Assembly (NCBI RefSeq): GCF_016864015.1
Contig: NZ_CP045067.1
Span: 3,110,001 to 3,174,000, forward strand
Source: Lacinutrix sp. WUR7
GTDB lineage: Bacteria; Bacteroidota; Bacteroidia; Flavobacteriales; Flavobacteriaceae
DNA length: 64,000 nucleotides
Reading direction: 5' to 3'
How positions within the stretch are numbered: position 1 is the stretch's first letter; each line of letters starts with the position of its first letter. This document shows, one piece after another, positions 25,867 to 35,073 of this stretch. Under the pieces are notes generated by a model, which worked only from the letters and a program-made list of their open reading frames with translations, was not told the origin of the DNA and searched no databases. The position numbers and the translations under genes are program-made.

Positions 25867-27357
25867 ATGAAAACACAAGACGAATTACCAAATTACACAA
25901 AAAAAATATTTGTTGGTGGAGAATGGAAAGACGGAAAAGGACCAGCAATAAAAGATATTAACCCTTGGAATCAAGAGGAGTTATTCTCTTTAAATAGTGC
26001 TACGGAAGATGATGTTAATGAAGCTTTTGAAACAGCTGCAATTGCGCAAAAAAAATGGGCAGCAGTTTTACCTCCAGAAAAGAGCAGAATGATGCTTAAG
26101 CTTGCCGAAGTGGTAAGAAACAGAAAGCAAGAGTTTGCAGAATGGGCAAGAAAAGAAGTCGGTGCAACTTTAGCAAAAGGTTATTTTGAAGCCGAATTAG
26201 TAGCTAGTGTTTTTGAAAGTGCTGTGCATTTACCATTATTAGTAGAAGGTAAAATTTTACCAAGAGATATAGAGGGTAAAGAATCTATTGCAGTTAGAAA
26301 ACCATTAGGGGTTATCGGATTAATCTCTCCTTGGAATTTCCCTGGACAATTAACTGCGCGTACTTTAGGACCTGCCTTAGCAGTAGGTAATGCGGTGGTT
26401 TTAAAACCAGCATCGACATCTATAGTTACGGGAGGATTAATTTTTGCTTCATTTTTAGAAGAAGCAGGTTTCCCAAAAGGGTTATTAAGTGTGTTACCTG
26501 GTGGCGGAAGCACTATTGGTACTGCCATTACAAAGCATCCAATCTCAAAATTAATTTCTTTTACAGGATCAACTCCGGTTGGTCGTCAAGTAGGAATTAA
26601 CGCGTTGAGTGCTGATATTATAAAAAACATCGAATTAGAATTAGGAGGTAATAGTCCGTTTGTAGTATTGGAAGATGCAGATATTGATCAAGCTGTAGAA
26701 GCTGCTGCTTGGGGTAAATTTATGAATCAAGGTCAGATTTGTATGGCTATAAACAGAATTATTGTAGAAGATAAAGTCTATGACGAATTCACAGAGAAGT
26801 TTATTGCCAAAGTAAAAACCTTAAAACGTTTAGATATGAATGATCCTGACACGTTTGTAGGACCAATTATAGATCAAGCACAATTTGACACCGTTAAAAA
26901 TTTAATAGACGAAGCTAAAGCACAGGGTTATAAAATGGCTTTAGGTGGTGAAGCAGATGGCTTACATATGCCACCACACGTTTTTGTAGATACCGATGAA
27001 AACTGTCCGTTATTCAAAAATGAGATTTTTGGACCTGCAGTAACTATTACACGTGCTAAAGATATGCAAGACGCATTGCGTTTAGCTAATGCTACAGATT
27101 TTGGTTTGTCTAGTTCTGTGTTTACACAAGACGAAGCTAAAGGAATGGCGTTTGCACAAGGTATTGAGGCTGGTATGACGCATATTAATGACCAACCAGT
27201 AAATGACAGTGCTTATGCACCATTTGGAGGTGTTAAAAACTCTGGATTAGGTCGTTTTAATGGTCAATGGGGCGTAAAATCGTTTACTGTTGCACATTGG
27301 ATTACCATTCAAAAAACGCCAAGAAAATACCCGTTTAAAGCTTCGGATTTTCAGTAA
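25867..27357 (+). CDS. NAD(P)-dependent aldehyde dehydrogenase
   Basis: A 496-residue ALDH of full length: PWNFPGQLTARTLGPALAVGN, FTGSTPVGRQVG, the catalytic Glu in IELELGGNSPFVV, catalytic Cys292 in MNQGQICMAINRI, and EIFGPAVTI. The sequence resembles benzaldehyde/salicylaldehyde-type and other aromatic or aliphatic ALDHs that oxidise reactive aldehydes to acids. It is the last gene of the HxlR-type operon and is followed by a hairpin. It would remove aldehydes made by dehalogenation or alcohol oxidation. Confidence 0.9.
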   Translation: MKTQDELPNYTKKIFVGGEWKDGKGPAIKDINPWNQEELFSLNSATEDDVNEAFETAAIAQKKWAAVLPPEKSRMMLKLAEVVRNRKQEFAEWARKEVGATLAKGYFEAELVASVFESAVHLPLLVEGKILPRDIEGKESIAVRKPLGVIGLISPWNFPGQLTARTLGPALAVGNAVVLKPASTSIVTGGLIFASFLEEAGFPKGLLSVLPGGGSTIGTAITKHPISKLISFTGSTPVGRQVGINALSADIIKNIELELGGNSPFVVLEDADIDQAVEAAAWGKFMNQGQICMAINRIIVEDKVYDEFTEKFIAKVKTLKRLDMNDPDTFVGPIIDQAQFDTVKNLIDEAKAQGYKMALGGEADGLHMPPHVFVDTDENCPLFKNEIFGPAVTITRAKDMQDALRLANATDFGLSSSVFTQDEAKGMAFAQGIEAGMTHINDQPVNDSAYAPFGGVKNSGLGRFNGQWGVKSFTVAHWITIQKTPRKYPFKASDFQ

Positions 27358-27380
27358 AATATAAAAGGGTGTTTGTTTTT

Positions 27381-27414
27381 AATGCTGAGTTTAATATTAA
27401 TTAATCTCAGCATT
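27381..27414 (+). terminator. Terminator at the end of the large detox operon
   Basis: AATGCTGAG (27381-27389) pairs with CTCAGCATT (27406-27414) around an AT-rich loop, followed by a short T-rich tail. Confidence 0.7.
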
Positions 27415-27484
27415 TCTTATATTATAAAGCGAAAAGAAATTACTTCCGTTTTTGAAGTACTATTGTATTCAAAAAAAAGATAAA

Positions 27485-27498
27485 ATTACCTAGGTAAT
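27485..27498. promoter_or_regulatory. Perfect 14-bp palindrome upstream of marC
   Basis: ATTACCTAGGTAAT reads the same on both strands and lies 45 bases before the marC start. It could be an operator; no regulator can be assigned. Confidence 0.3.
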
Positions 27499-27542
27499 AT
27501 AGAAGTAATTCAATTTTTTTGCAAATTAAATTTTTACTATAA

Positions 27543-28163
27543 ATGGATAACTTAATTACATTTTCAATTACGGTATTTACTGCCTTTTTTGCTATAACCA
27601 ATCCCATATCTAATATGACCGTTTTTGTTTCTTTAACACAAGGAGCAGATAAGAAAACGAAGCATGATATAAATAAACGATCCAATATTATAGCCTTTAT
27701 TATTGTGGCTGTATTTGTGCTTTTAGGAAAATATATTTTCGAATTATTTAATATCAGTATTCCAGCTTTTAAAATTACAGGTGGTATTTTGATCTTCTTT
27801 ATTGGATTTGATATGCTGCAATCTAAGCAGTCTAATGTGAAAACGCTGGACAACGTTCATGTAGATGAAAACATTGCTGTTTCTCCACTAGCTATACCAA
27901 TTTTAGCAGGACCTGGAACTATTGTAACTGCAATGAATTTTGTGTCTAATGTGGAAACGATTCATATTATATTGGTAATTCTAATTTTTGGCTCTATGAG
28001 CTTAATAACTTATTTCACCTTTAGATTAAGTGATCTAATTGTTAAAATAGTTGGTCATAATGTGATATCTGTAATAGGAAAAATAATGGGATTAATTATA
28101 GCTATTATTGGAACAGGTATGATAATTACAGGAATTAAAATATCATTTAATTTAATGGCTTAG
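27543..28163 (+). CDS. marC: MarC-family integral membrane protein
   Basis: A 206-residue protein with about six transmembrane helices. FFAITNPISNMTVF near the start and PLAIPILAGPGTIVTAM in the middle are the two conserved half-repeat motifs of the MarC/UPF0056 family. MarC was once linked to multiple antibiotic resistance, but that link has not held up and its substrate is unknown. It is likely a separate transcript between two hairpins. Confidence 0.9.
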   Translation: MDNLITFSITVFTAFFAITNPISNMTVFVSLTQGADKKTKHDINKRSNIIAFIIVAVFVLLGKYIFELFNISIPAFKITGGILIFFIGFDMLQSKQSNVKTLDNVHVDENIAVSPLAIPILAGPGTIVTAMNFVSNVETIHIILVILIFGSMSLITYFTFRLSDLIVKIVGHNVISVIGKIMGLIIAIIGTGMIITGIKISFNLMA

Positions 28164-28201
28164 TTAGATTACTAAAAATACCAAGTGCATCCATTTATAT
28201 T

Positions 28202-28235
28202 ATAAGCGATTAAAATTAATTTTATAATCGCTTAT
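28202..28235 (+). terminator. Terminator after marC
   Basis: An 11-bp perfect stem, ATAAGCGATTA with TAATCGCTTAT, around a 12-base AT loop, with T-rich sequence after it. Confidence 0.75.
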
Positions 28236-28258
28236 TTATTTATAACTAATTTAGTCCT

Positions 28259-28855
28259 ATGAAAAAAATACTCATTTTGTTTTCGCATCCTAAATTCGAA
28301 AAATCTAGAGTTAACCAAGCTTTAATTAATCATATTAAAGACAAGGAAAATGTGACTATTCATGATTTATATGAAGAATACCCGGATTTTCATATTGATG
28401 TTGCTGTAGAAAAAGAATTACTTAATCAGCACGACATTATTATCTGGCACCATCCTTTTTATTGGTATAGTTGTCCGCCTTTAATGAAGCAATGGATTGA
28501 TATGGTATTAGAGTTTAATTGGGCTTATGGTCCAGAGGGTAATGCATTACAAGGTAAAATATGCTTAAATGCGATTACTACAGGAGCTTCTAAAGAGGTA
28601 TATTGTTCCGAGGGTTATAACAGTTTTACCGTGAAACAATTTTTACGACCTTTTGAACAAACAGCAATTTTGTGCGGCATGGAATATTTTCCACCATTTG
28701 CAGTTATGGGCACCCACAAACTTAGCGATGAAGCTTTAACAGATTATAAAATGAACTACGGAAAATTAATAGATTTACTACAAGTTAATTTATCGGCTAA
28801 TGACTTTGGAAACAAATCATTTATAAATGATATTCCACAACTAAATAACGTATAA
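28259..28855 (+). CDS. kefF: KefF-like flavodoxin-fold NAD(P)H oxidoreductase
   Basis: A 198-residue flavodoxin-fold quinone reductase: ILFSHPKFEKSRVNQAL (FMN phosphate loop), HDIIIWHHPFYWYSCPPLMKQWIDMVLEFNWAYG and TTGASKEVY. The WHHPFYWYS.PPLMKQWIDMV block is the hallmark of KefF/KefG/YabF-type ancillary subunits. These bind the Kef potassium efflux protein and reduce quinones. The next gene, three bases on, is KefC-like, so the pair is one functional unit. Confidence 0.9.
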   Translation: MKKILILFSHPKFEKSRVNQALINHIKDKENVTIHDLYEEYPDFHIDVAVEKELLNQHDIIIWHHPFYWYSCPPLMKQWIDMVLEFNWAYGPEGNALQGKICLNAITTGASKEVYCSEGYNSFTVKQFLRPFEQTAILCGMEYFPPFAVMGTHKLSDEALTDYKMNYGKLIDLLQVNLSANDFGNKSFINDIPQLNNV

Positions 28856-28858
28856 AAG

Positions 28859-30748
28859 ATGACTGGAAGTATACTTTTTGAAGCCATAGTTTTTCTTGCC
28901 GGAGCCATTATTTGTGTTTCTATTGCCAAACGTTTAGGATTAAGCTCTGTGATAGGATACTTATTAGCAGGAGTATTAATTGGTCCGTATGTATTCGGTT
29001 TTATTGGAAATGAAGGAGATGATATTTTGCATTTTGCCGAATTTGGAGTAGTCATGATGTTGTTTTTAATTGGATTAGAAATTGAACCAAAAAATTTCTG
29101 GAACATGCGAAAAACCATACTTGGTATGGGCGGAATTCAAGTAGGAGGAACCATGTTACTCTCCTATATATTATTTACTGTTTTAGGTTTTGAGTGGAAA
29201 ATAGCCTTGGTTATTTCCATGGCTGTGGCATTATCATCAACAGCAATTGCCATGCAAACCATAAAGGAAAAAAGATTAATGGATACTACCTTTGGTACGT
29301 CTGCTTTTTCCATTTTATTGTTTCAAGATATTATCGTGATTTTTATGTTGGGTTTTATTCCGCTGTTATCGAATACAGAGGATAACGCTTCCGCGGAAAA
29401 CAACAGTGAACATACTAATTTACTAGATAGTCTTCCTGTTGGTTTTCAAACTTTAGCCATTCTTTTATCGGTAGTTTTAATCATTGTTGCTGGCCGTTAT
29501 TTAATTGTTCCTATGCTACGAAAAGTAGCTAAAACAGGCGTTCGTGAGCTATTAATTGCAGCAGCTTTTTTAATTGTTTTTGGCATTTCCTTTTTAATGG
29601 AATATGTTGGAATTAGTCCAGCTCTTGGAGCGTTTTTAGGTGGTGTTGTATTGTCTAATAGTGAGTTTAAGCACGAATTAGAAAGTACACTTGAGCCTTT
29701 TAAAAACTTACTTCTAGGATTATTTTTTATGGCCGTTGGTGCTTCTATTAACTTTATTGTTATTGCAAATAGTCCGCTAACCATTGGTGGAATTTTGATA
29801 GCAGTTATTGTGATTAAAGCCATCGTTTTATTTTTAACGGGACAAGTGTTTGGTTTAAAATTAGATCAAAAATTATTACTTACGTTTAGCTTGGCCCAAA
29901 TTGGTGAATTTGCTTTTGTATTACTATCATTTGCATTTGGCCTTCATATTTTGTCGCAAGAACAAATGGATATGATGCTCGTAATTACAGCTTTATCGAT
30001 GTCATTAACACCAATTATTAGCATGATTAATGAGCGTGTTATTCTTCCTAGAATTGGTACAAAAGAATCCATAAAAAGACCAATGGATCACATCGCTAAA
30101 TCACAAAAAATAATACTAGTAGGTTTTGGTCATTTTGGAAGTACAATAGGTCGTTTTATGCGTTCTCATGGCGTGGAAGCTACTATTTTAGATCATGATT
30201 CAAATCGTGTAGATTTTCTTAGAAAAATGGGATTCGAAGTGTATTATGGGGATGCAACGCGATTAGATTTATTAGAATCTGCGGGAATCGCAGAAGCTAA
30301 AATAATTATTTGTGCGACCAATAAGATTGAAGTTTCTAAAGCGATTAGTAAAATTGTAAAAGAAAAATATCCGCATGTGGAATTAATGATTCGTACTAAA
30401 AATCGCTATGATGCCTACGAATTACTAAATCTTGGAAATGAAAATATCTATCGCGAATCCTTAGAAACGTCCTTAACTTTAGCGAAAGATGTATTGAGTA
30501 AAATGGGTTTCCGTAAATATACGTTGAATAGACAAGTACAGAATTTTATCAAGTATGATGAAGATAGTTTAAGGCGTCTGGCTTCCGAACCTAAAAGTGA
30601 AGATAACTATATTTTTAAAGCAAGAAAAGAGCTAGAACAACAAGAGAAGTTTTTAAATGAAGATTTTAAAAGAGGTATTGTAGAATATGATAATCATTGG
30701 GATAGCGAACATATTAGAAAAGCTCTAGATAATAAAGAAGACCAATAA
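28859..30748 (+). CDS. kefC: KefB/KefC-type K+/H+ antiporter with RCK domain
   Basis: A 629-residue protein: about 12-13 transmembrane helices of the CPA2 type (residues about 5-385), with ISPALGAFLGGVVLSNSEF and AQIGEFAFVL. A Rossmann RCK/TrkA-N domain starts near residue 413 (ILVGFGHFGSTIGRFM), with YYGDATR for nucleotide or glutathione binding, and a charged C-terminal tail. Kef systems let K+ out and acidify the cytosol when electrophile-thiol conjugates form, protecting against methylglyoxal and similar toxins. Bacteroidota mostly lack glutathione, so the gating thiol is unclear. Confidence 0.9.
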   Translation: MTGSILFEAIVFLAGAIICVSIAKRLGLSSVIGYLLAGVLIGPYVFGFIGNEGDDILHFAEFGVVMMLFLIGLEIEPKNFWNMRKTILGMGGIQVGGTMLLSYILFTVLGFEWKIALVISMAVALSSTAIAMQTIKEKRLMDTTFGTSAFSILLFQDIIVIFMLGFIPLLSNTEDNASAENNSEHTNLLDSLPVGFQTLAILLSVVLIIVAGRYLIVPMLRKVAKTGVRELLIAAAFLIVFGISFLMEYVGISPALGAFLGGVVLSNSEFKHELESTLEPFKNLLLGLFFMAVGASINFIVIANSPLTIGGILIAVIVIKAIVLFLTGQVFGLKLDQKLLLTFSLAQIGEFAFVLLSFAFGLHILSQEQMDMMLVITALSMSLTPIISMINERVILPRIGTKESIKRPMDHIAKSQKIILVGFGHFGSTIGRFMRSHGVEATILDHDSNRVDFLRKMGFEVYYGDATRLDLLESAGIAEAKIIICATNKIEVSKAISKIVKEKYPHVELMIRTKNRYDAYELLNLGNENIYRESLETSLTLAKDVLSKMGFRKYTLNRQVQNFIKYDEDSLRRLASEPKSEDNYIFKARKELEQQEKFLNEDFKRGIVEYDNHWDSEHIRKALDNKEDQ

Positions 30749-30755
30749 AGTATTG

Positions 30756-31631
30756 ATGCAAAAAGACATTCCACATATTGTGTTTAATTCTAAAAAACCA
30801 GATAATAATGGTATAGAGATATTAACGATTGAAAGTCTTTCTGTTCGAAAAAAGGATATCCCGCATAATCCGGAAAAAGCACATCAATTGGCGTTTAACA
30901 TGATTGTGTTTTATACCGAAGGAAAAAGTAAGCATCTAGTAGATTTTGTATGGCACGAAGTGAAACCAAACACGATTATTCACTTGTCTAAAGGGCAAAT
31001 TAATGCCTTTCAGTTTCATGAAGATTTAAAAGGATTTATTATACTTTTTACAGACGAATATCTTAAAAAACAGATAAATAATTTGCTAAAAAACGAATTA
31101 GTTAGAATGTTTAATGCACACTTATTTTCGCCAATTATTCAGGTTCCTAAAGATTCGAATGTTGCGAAATATCTACAATTATTTTATGAAGAATATTCCC
31201 GTATAGAGGAAGATTACAATCAAGAAAATACCTATAATTCCTTATATTCTATCATTTTTTCAAAATTAGAACGTTTAAAACAGTACCAAACATTTCATTT
31301 AAAAAGCTCGGATAAATTAAATACGTTTCTAGCCTTTAAATCGCTTTTAGAAAACCACTATATTCAAAGTAGAAATGCAGATTTTTATGCAGAGAAATTA
31401 AACATCACGTATAAACATCTAAACACTATTTGCAAAGACACCCTTGCTATTACTGCGAAACAATTTATTGATGAATTTATAATTCTTGAAGCAAAAAGAT
31501 TGCTAATAAATTCGGAAATAAAAAGTACAGAATTAGCCTATTCTTTAGGTTTTGAAGAACCTACAAATTTTGTAAAATACTTCAAGAAGCATACCGGATT
31601 TACCCCAAATCAATTCAAAAAACAGTACTAA
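30756..31631 (+). CDS. AraC-family transcriptional regulator
   Basis: A 291-residue protein with an N-terminal cupin-like sensor (HLSKGQINAFQFHEDLKGFIILF, about 75-100) and a C-terminal AraC double helix-turn-helix (about 190-291) ending TELAYSLGFEEPTNFVKYFKKHTGFTPNQFKK. ATG 30756 is preferred over the TTG one codon earlier. It begins seven bases after kefC, so it could be co-transcribed and control kefFC or an unlinked target. Confidence 0.9.
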   Translation: MQKDIPHIVFNSKKPDNNGIEILTIESLSVRKKDIPHNPEKAHQLAFNMIVFYTEGKSKHLVDFVWHEVKPNTIIHLSKGQINAFQFHEDLKGFIILFTDEYLKKQINNLLKNELVRMFNAHLFSPIIQVPKDSNVAKYLQLFYEEYSRIEEDYNQENTYNSLYSIIFSKLERLKQYQTFHLKSSDKLNTFLAFKSLLENHYIQSRNADFYAEKLNITYKHLNTICKDTLAITAKQFIDEFIILEAKRLLINSEIKSTELAYSLGFEEPTNFVKYFKKHTGFTPNQFKKQY

Positions 31632-31750
31632 TAAGTATATTGTTTCTTTATAGAATAGCTATTGTGGTTCGATATTTACCTTTTTTACTCTTATATTCAT
31701 CGGTAGTTAAGCTTATGTTTTTCTGAAATTTGTTTTAAAATATAAGATTA

Positions 31751-31945
31751 ATGTCAGATATAAAAACTTGCCCAACTTGTGGCGCAAAAGCAAAGTATAA
31801 AGTTAAAGATGCTGTTGAAACTTTTGAGGCTGTGCAAGACGAAGAAGTCTTGAAAAAAGTGGGGCAGCTTAAAAAAGCAATGCAAAAGTTTAAAGAAAAA
31901 GCGGAAGCGCTAGAAAAAGAATTAACGGAATTAAAATCAAAATAA
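31751..31945 (+). CDS. Small single-CxxC protein with coiled coil
   Basis: A 64-residue protein beginning MSDIKTCPTCGAKAKY: one CxxC knuckle (residues 7-10), then a Lys/Glu-rich helix with heptad spacing (about 30-64). One CxxC is half a zinc ribbon, so a dimer could bind zinc between chains. Eight bases separate it from the NTF2-like gene. Function unknown; the composition and clean start make it look real. Confidence 0.65.
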   Translation: MSDIKTCPTCGAKAKYKVKDAVETFEAVQDEEVLKKVGQLKKAMQKFKEKAEALEKELTELKSK

Positions 31946-31953
31946 CGCAACTT

Positions 31954-32331
31954 ATGGATATTCAAAAAAACAAAGAGAATGCTATTGCTTTCTATAAAAT
32001 GGCCTATGAAGGAAATCCTACTAAAGCAGTAACGCTTTATGTTGGTGATGCTTATAAGCAACATAATCCTATGGTTGCAGATGGTCCGCAAGCATTTATT
32101 GATTATTTTAATCGCATGCAAAAAGAATACCCTGTAAAGTCTATGGATTTTGTAAGAAGTGTTGCTGAAGGGGATTTAGTAGCTTTACATACGCATCAAA
32201 TTTGGCCAGATAATGACGAGTACGTTACTATGGATTTTTTTAGATTTGATACCAACGGAAAAATTGTAGAACATTGGGACAGCATTCAACAAATACCAGA
32301 TACTTCTAATAATAATAATACCATGTATTAA
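31954..32331 (+). CDS. SnoaL-like NTF2-fold protein
   Basis: A 125-residue protein of the predicted-ester-cyclase/SnoaL type: NAIAFYKMAYEGNPTKAV, YVGDAYKQHNPMVADGPQAFIDYFNRM and AEGDLVALHTHQIWPDNDEYVTMDFFRFD, then KIVEHWDSIQQIP. The Tyr/His/Asp pocket residues are conserved in many members without known substrate. It is second in a run of closely spaced genes that continues into the ergothioneine pair. Confidence 0.85.
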   Translation: MDIQKNKENAIAFYKMAYEGNPTKAVTLYVGDAYKQHNPMVADGPQAFIDYFNRMQKEYPVKSMDFVRSVAEGDLVALHTHQIWPDNDEYVTMDFFRFDTNGKIVEHWDSIQQIPDTSNNNNTMY

Positions 32332-32339
32332 GTCATATT

Positions 32340-32969
32340 ATGAACGTAATTAAAAAGAATTTTGGTTGGGTAATCGTTACCATACTAGCCAGTTTACCAT
32401 TACTAGTTATCTTCAAAATGATAAACATCGATTTTTCAAATGGTTTATCGTTTTCCTTTGCCGAAAATGCTGTTGGAGAAGGACGTACAACTGTTGAAAT
32501 GTTATATCATGTTTCTGGGGAATTTGCCATTCGTTGGATGACTGCTGTATTAACCTGTACACCGTTTTTTATCCTTTTCGGAATTTCAAATCTTTTTGTA
32601 CGACAAGCTATGGGAATAGCAACAGCAGTTTGGAGTTTACTTCATTTTATCATTTTTATTGCTGCGGAAGGTTTTTTAGAAACCTTTACTCAAGTCAATT
32701 ATATTGCAGGCTTTATTGCTGTTTTAATATTGATTCCATTGCTGTTTACATCCAATAGAAAAGCAATGAAACGACTTAAAAAGAATTGGAAAAAGCTACA
32801 AAGCTTTTCCTATGCTGCCATTTTATTAAGTTTAATTCATGTGGCTATTTTAGATAAAACATGGATTATTTATGCGGTCATTGTTGGTTTGGGTTTTATT
32901 CTTAGAATTCCTTTGGTCAAAAATAAAATTATTAAATTTAGAAAAAATAGAAGAATAGCAAAGGCTTAA
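32340..32969 (+). CDS. Ferric-reductase-like (MsrQ/YedZ-type) heme membrane protein
   Basis: A 209-residue protein with about six transmembrane helices. His residues lie in LYHVSGEFAIRW, SLLHFIIFIAAEG and AILLSLIHVAILDK, the spacing expected for heme ligands in the ferric reductase-like domain. MsrQ passes electrons to the periplasmic methionine sulfoxide reductase MsrP; no msrP is in the window, so the partner is open. It lies eight bases after the NTF2-like gene and five before egtB, suggesting one operon devoted to redox stress. Confidence 0.75.
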   Translation: MNVIKKNFGWVIVTILASLPLLVIFKMINIDFSNGLSFSFAENAVGEGRTTVEMLYHVSGEFAIRWMTAVLTCTPFFILFGISNLFVRQAMGIATAVWSLLHFIIFIAAEGFLETFTQVNYIAGFIAVLILIPLLFTSNRKAMKRLKKNWKKLQSFSYAAILLSLIHVAILDKTWIIYAVIVGLGFILRIPLVKNKIIKFRKNRRIAKA

Positions 32970-32974
32970 TTATA

Positions 32975-34123
32975 ATGAATATTAGCAAAATATATAAAGA
33001 GGTTAGAAATGCAACCATAGATTTTTGTAGTCATTTAGAAATAGAAGATTATTCCATTCAAGTCGTACAATTTGCCAGTCCTGCAAAATGGCACTTAGCA
33101 CATACAACATGGTTTTTTGAAACTTTTATTCTCAAAAACTATGTACAAGATTATGTGGCGTTTAATGCTAATTTCAACTTTCTATTTAATAGTTATTACA
33201 ACAATGTAGGAAGTAGAATATTGCAAACCAATAGAGGTAATATGTCGCGTCCCAGTACCGATGAAATCTTTGCATATAGAGCGTATGTCGATACTGAAAT
33301 GCAAGATTTCTTAAAGGATGTTTCCGATAAAAATTTACTAGATTTAGTAACACTTGGTTTAAACCATGAGCAACAACATCAAGAATTATTAATTACGGAT
33401 GTAAAATATATGCTTGGTCATAATCCTATTTTTCCGTTGTATCATGAAGGTGTTAATCTTATCAAAGATAACAATGCGAATACGGAAAGTATTACCATTA
33501 AAGCTGGTTTATATAAAATTGGTCATCAGGGAAATGATTTTTGTTATGATAATGAATTAGGAGTGCATCAAGTATATGTGGATGATTTCGAAATAAATAA
33601 TCATGTAGTGACCAATGGGGACTATTTAGAATTTATGGAATCTGGAGCCTATTCTGATTTTAATCTTTGGTTAGATGATGGTTGGTCTTGGGTAAATAAA
33701 AACCAGATCCATGCACCAATGTATTGGCACAAAATAGAAGGAGAATGGCACAATTATACCTTAGCAGGATTACAAAAAGTAGATAAAAATGCCATATTGA
33801 GTCATATTAATTTTTACGAAGCAAATGCTTTTGCCGAATGGAAAGGCATGCGTTTACCAACCGAATTTGAATGGGAAATTGCTTCCCAACAATTGGATTG
33901 GGGAAAACGTTGGGAATGGACAAATAGTGCGTATTTACCATATCCAAATTTTGAAAAAGAAAATGGAGCAGTAGGTGAGTACAACGGAAAATTTATGAGT
34001 AACAAAATGGTGCTTCGTGGTGCATCTGTTGCTACTTCTAAAAACCACAGCAGAACAACATATCGTAATTTTTTTAACCCAACAGAAAGGTGGCAATTCA
34101 CCGGAATTAGATTAGTAAAATAG
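32975..34123 (+). CDS. egtB: EgtB-like sulfoxide synthase
   Basis: A 382-residue protein with an N-terminal DinB-like helical domain and a C-terminal FGE-sulfatase domain. The DinB part has KWHLAHTTWFFE (His40, His43) and HEQQHQE (His131, His135), giving the HX3HXE iron site. The FGE part has AGLYKIGHQGNDFCYDNE, VTNGDYLEFM, RLPTEFEWEIA, RWEWTNSAYLPYP, VLRGASVAT and RTTYRNFFNPTERWQFTGIRL. EgtB joins a thiol donor to hercynine with O2. It is followed directly by egtD. Other nonheme sulfoxide synthases (ovothiol, selenoneine) share the fold, but the linked EgtD favours ergothioneine. Confidence 0.9.
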   Translation: MNISKIYKEVRNATIDFCSHLEIEDYSIQVVQFASPAKWHLAHTTWFFETFILKNYVQDYVAFNANFNFLFNSYYNNVGSRILQTNRGNMSRPSTDEIFAYRAYVDTEMQDFLKDVSDKNLLDLVTLGLNHEQQHQELLITDVKYMLGHNPIFPLYHEGVNLIKDNNANTESITIKAGLYKIGHQGNDFCYDNELGVHQVYVDDFEINNHVVTNGDYLEFMESGAYSDFNLWLDDGWSWVNKNQIHAPMYWHKIEGEWHNYTLAGLQKVDKNAILSHINFYEANAFAEWKGMRLPTEFEWEIASQQLDWGKRWEWTNSAYLPYPNFEKENGAVGEYNGKFMSNKMVLRGASVATSKNHSRTTYRNFFNPTERWQFTGIRLVK

Positions 34124-35071
34124 ATGATTGAAACATTTAAAAAAGAAGTAAAACTAGGATTAGATAATAACCCCAAAACACTTCCATCCAAATATTTTTA
34201 TAACAAAATTGGCGATGCTCTTTTTGTTGAAATAATGAATCTTCCAGAATATTATCTAACAAGAAGTGAATTAGATATTTTTCAAAATAGAACCCAAGAA
34301 TTAATAAGTGGGTTGCAGCTTAAAGCTAATGCGCATTTTGAGTTAATTGAGCTTGGTGCTGGGGATGGTTTAAAAACTAAAAAGCTTCTAAGCGCATTAG
34401 ATAAACAAGATTTTACGTTTGATTATCTTCCAATTGATATTTCTTCCAACGCATTAAGTTTGCTAAAAAAAGACCTTTCAGAAACATTACCAAACGTATC
34501 TGTTAAAACACAACAAGGGGATTATTTTGAAATATTAGCTTCCTTAAAAAACAGTAACAAACCTAAAGTTATTTTGTTTTTAGGTTCTAATATAGGTAAT
34601 ATGAAAGATGCATGGGCAGCAGAATTTATCTATAATTTAGGAGCCAATTTAAAACCAGGAGACAAGCTCTTATTAGGTGTGGACTTAATAAAACCGAAAG
34701 AAATTGTTTTACCAGCTTACAACGATAATAAAGGGATTACCGCTAAATTCAACCTTAATTTATTGCATCGAATGAATGAAGAATTAGGTGCCGATTTTAA
34801 CCTTGAAAATTTTAAACACCAACCGGAATATAATGAAGCCGAAGGTGTTGCTAAAAGTTTTATTGTGAGCATAGTAAAACAAACTGTAAATATAAAATCT
34901 ATAGGAGTTTCTTATAGTTTTGAAGCGGAAGAAAAAATACACACAGAAATTTCAAGAAAATATAACGATGCGTTAATCGAAAAAATTATTGCAAACACAG
35001 ACTTTTCTCTAGACACTAAAATACTAGATAGTAAAGGGTATTTTGCCGATTATATCTTGACAAGACACTAA
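34124..35071 (+). CDS. egtD: EgtD-type L-histidine N-alpha-trimethyltransferase
   Basis: A 315-residue SAM methyltransferase of the DUF2260/EgtD family: LPSKYFYNKIGDALFVEIMNLPEYYLTRSE, LIELGAGDGLKTKKLL (SAM motif I), YLPIDIS, ILFLGSNIGNM, LLLGVDLIKP and the C-terminal ISRKY region. It trimethylates histidine to hercynine, the first step of ergothioneine synthesis. Its ATG follows the egtB stop with no gap, so the two are translated together. Confidence 0.93.
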   Translation: MIETFKKEVKLGLDNNPKTLPSKYFYNKIGDALFVEIMNLPEYYLTRSELDIFQNRTQELISGLQLKANAHFELIELGAGDGLKTKKLLSALDKQDFTFDYLPIDISSNALSLLKKDLSETLPNVSVKTQQGDYFEILASLKNSNKPKVILFLGSNIGNMKDAWAAEFIYNLGANLKPGDKLLLGVDLIKPKEIVLPAYNDNKGITAKFNLNLLHRMNEELGADFNLENFKHQPEYNEAEGVAKSFIVSIVKQTVNIKSIGVSYSFEAEEKIHTEISRKYNDALIEKIIANTDFSLDTKILDSKGYFADYILTRH

Positions 35072-35073
35072 AA

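Noticed and set aside
30756-31631. AraC gene as regulator of the detox operon at 17049
   Set aside because: The HxlR palindromes already explain that operon; AraC lies in a different unit directly behind kefC.
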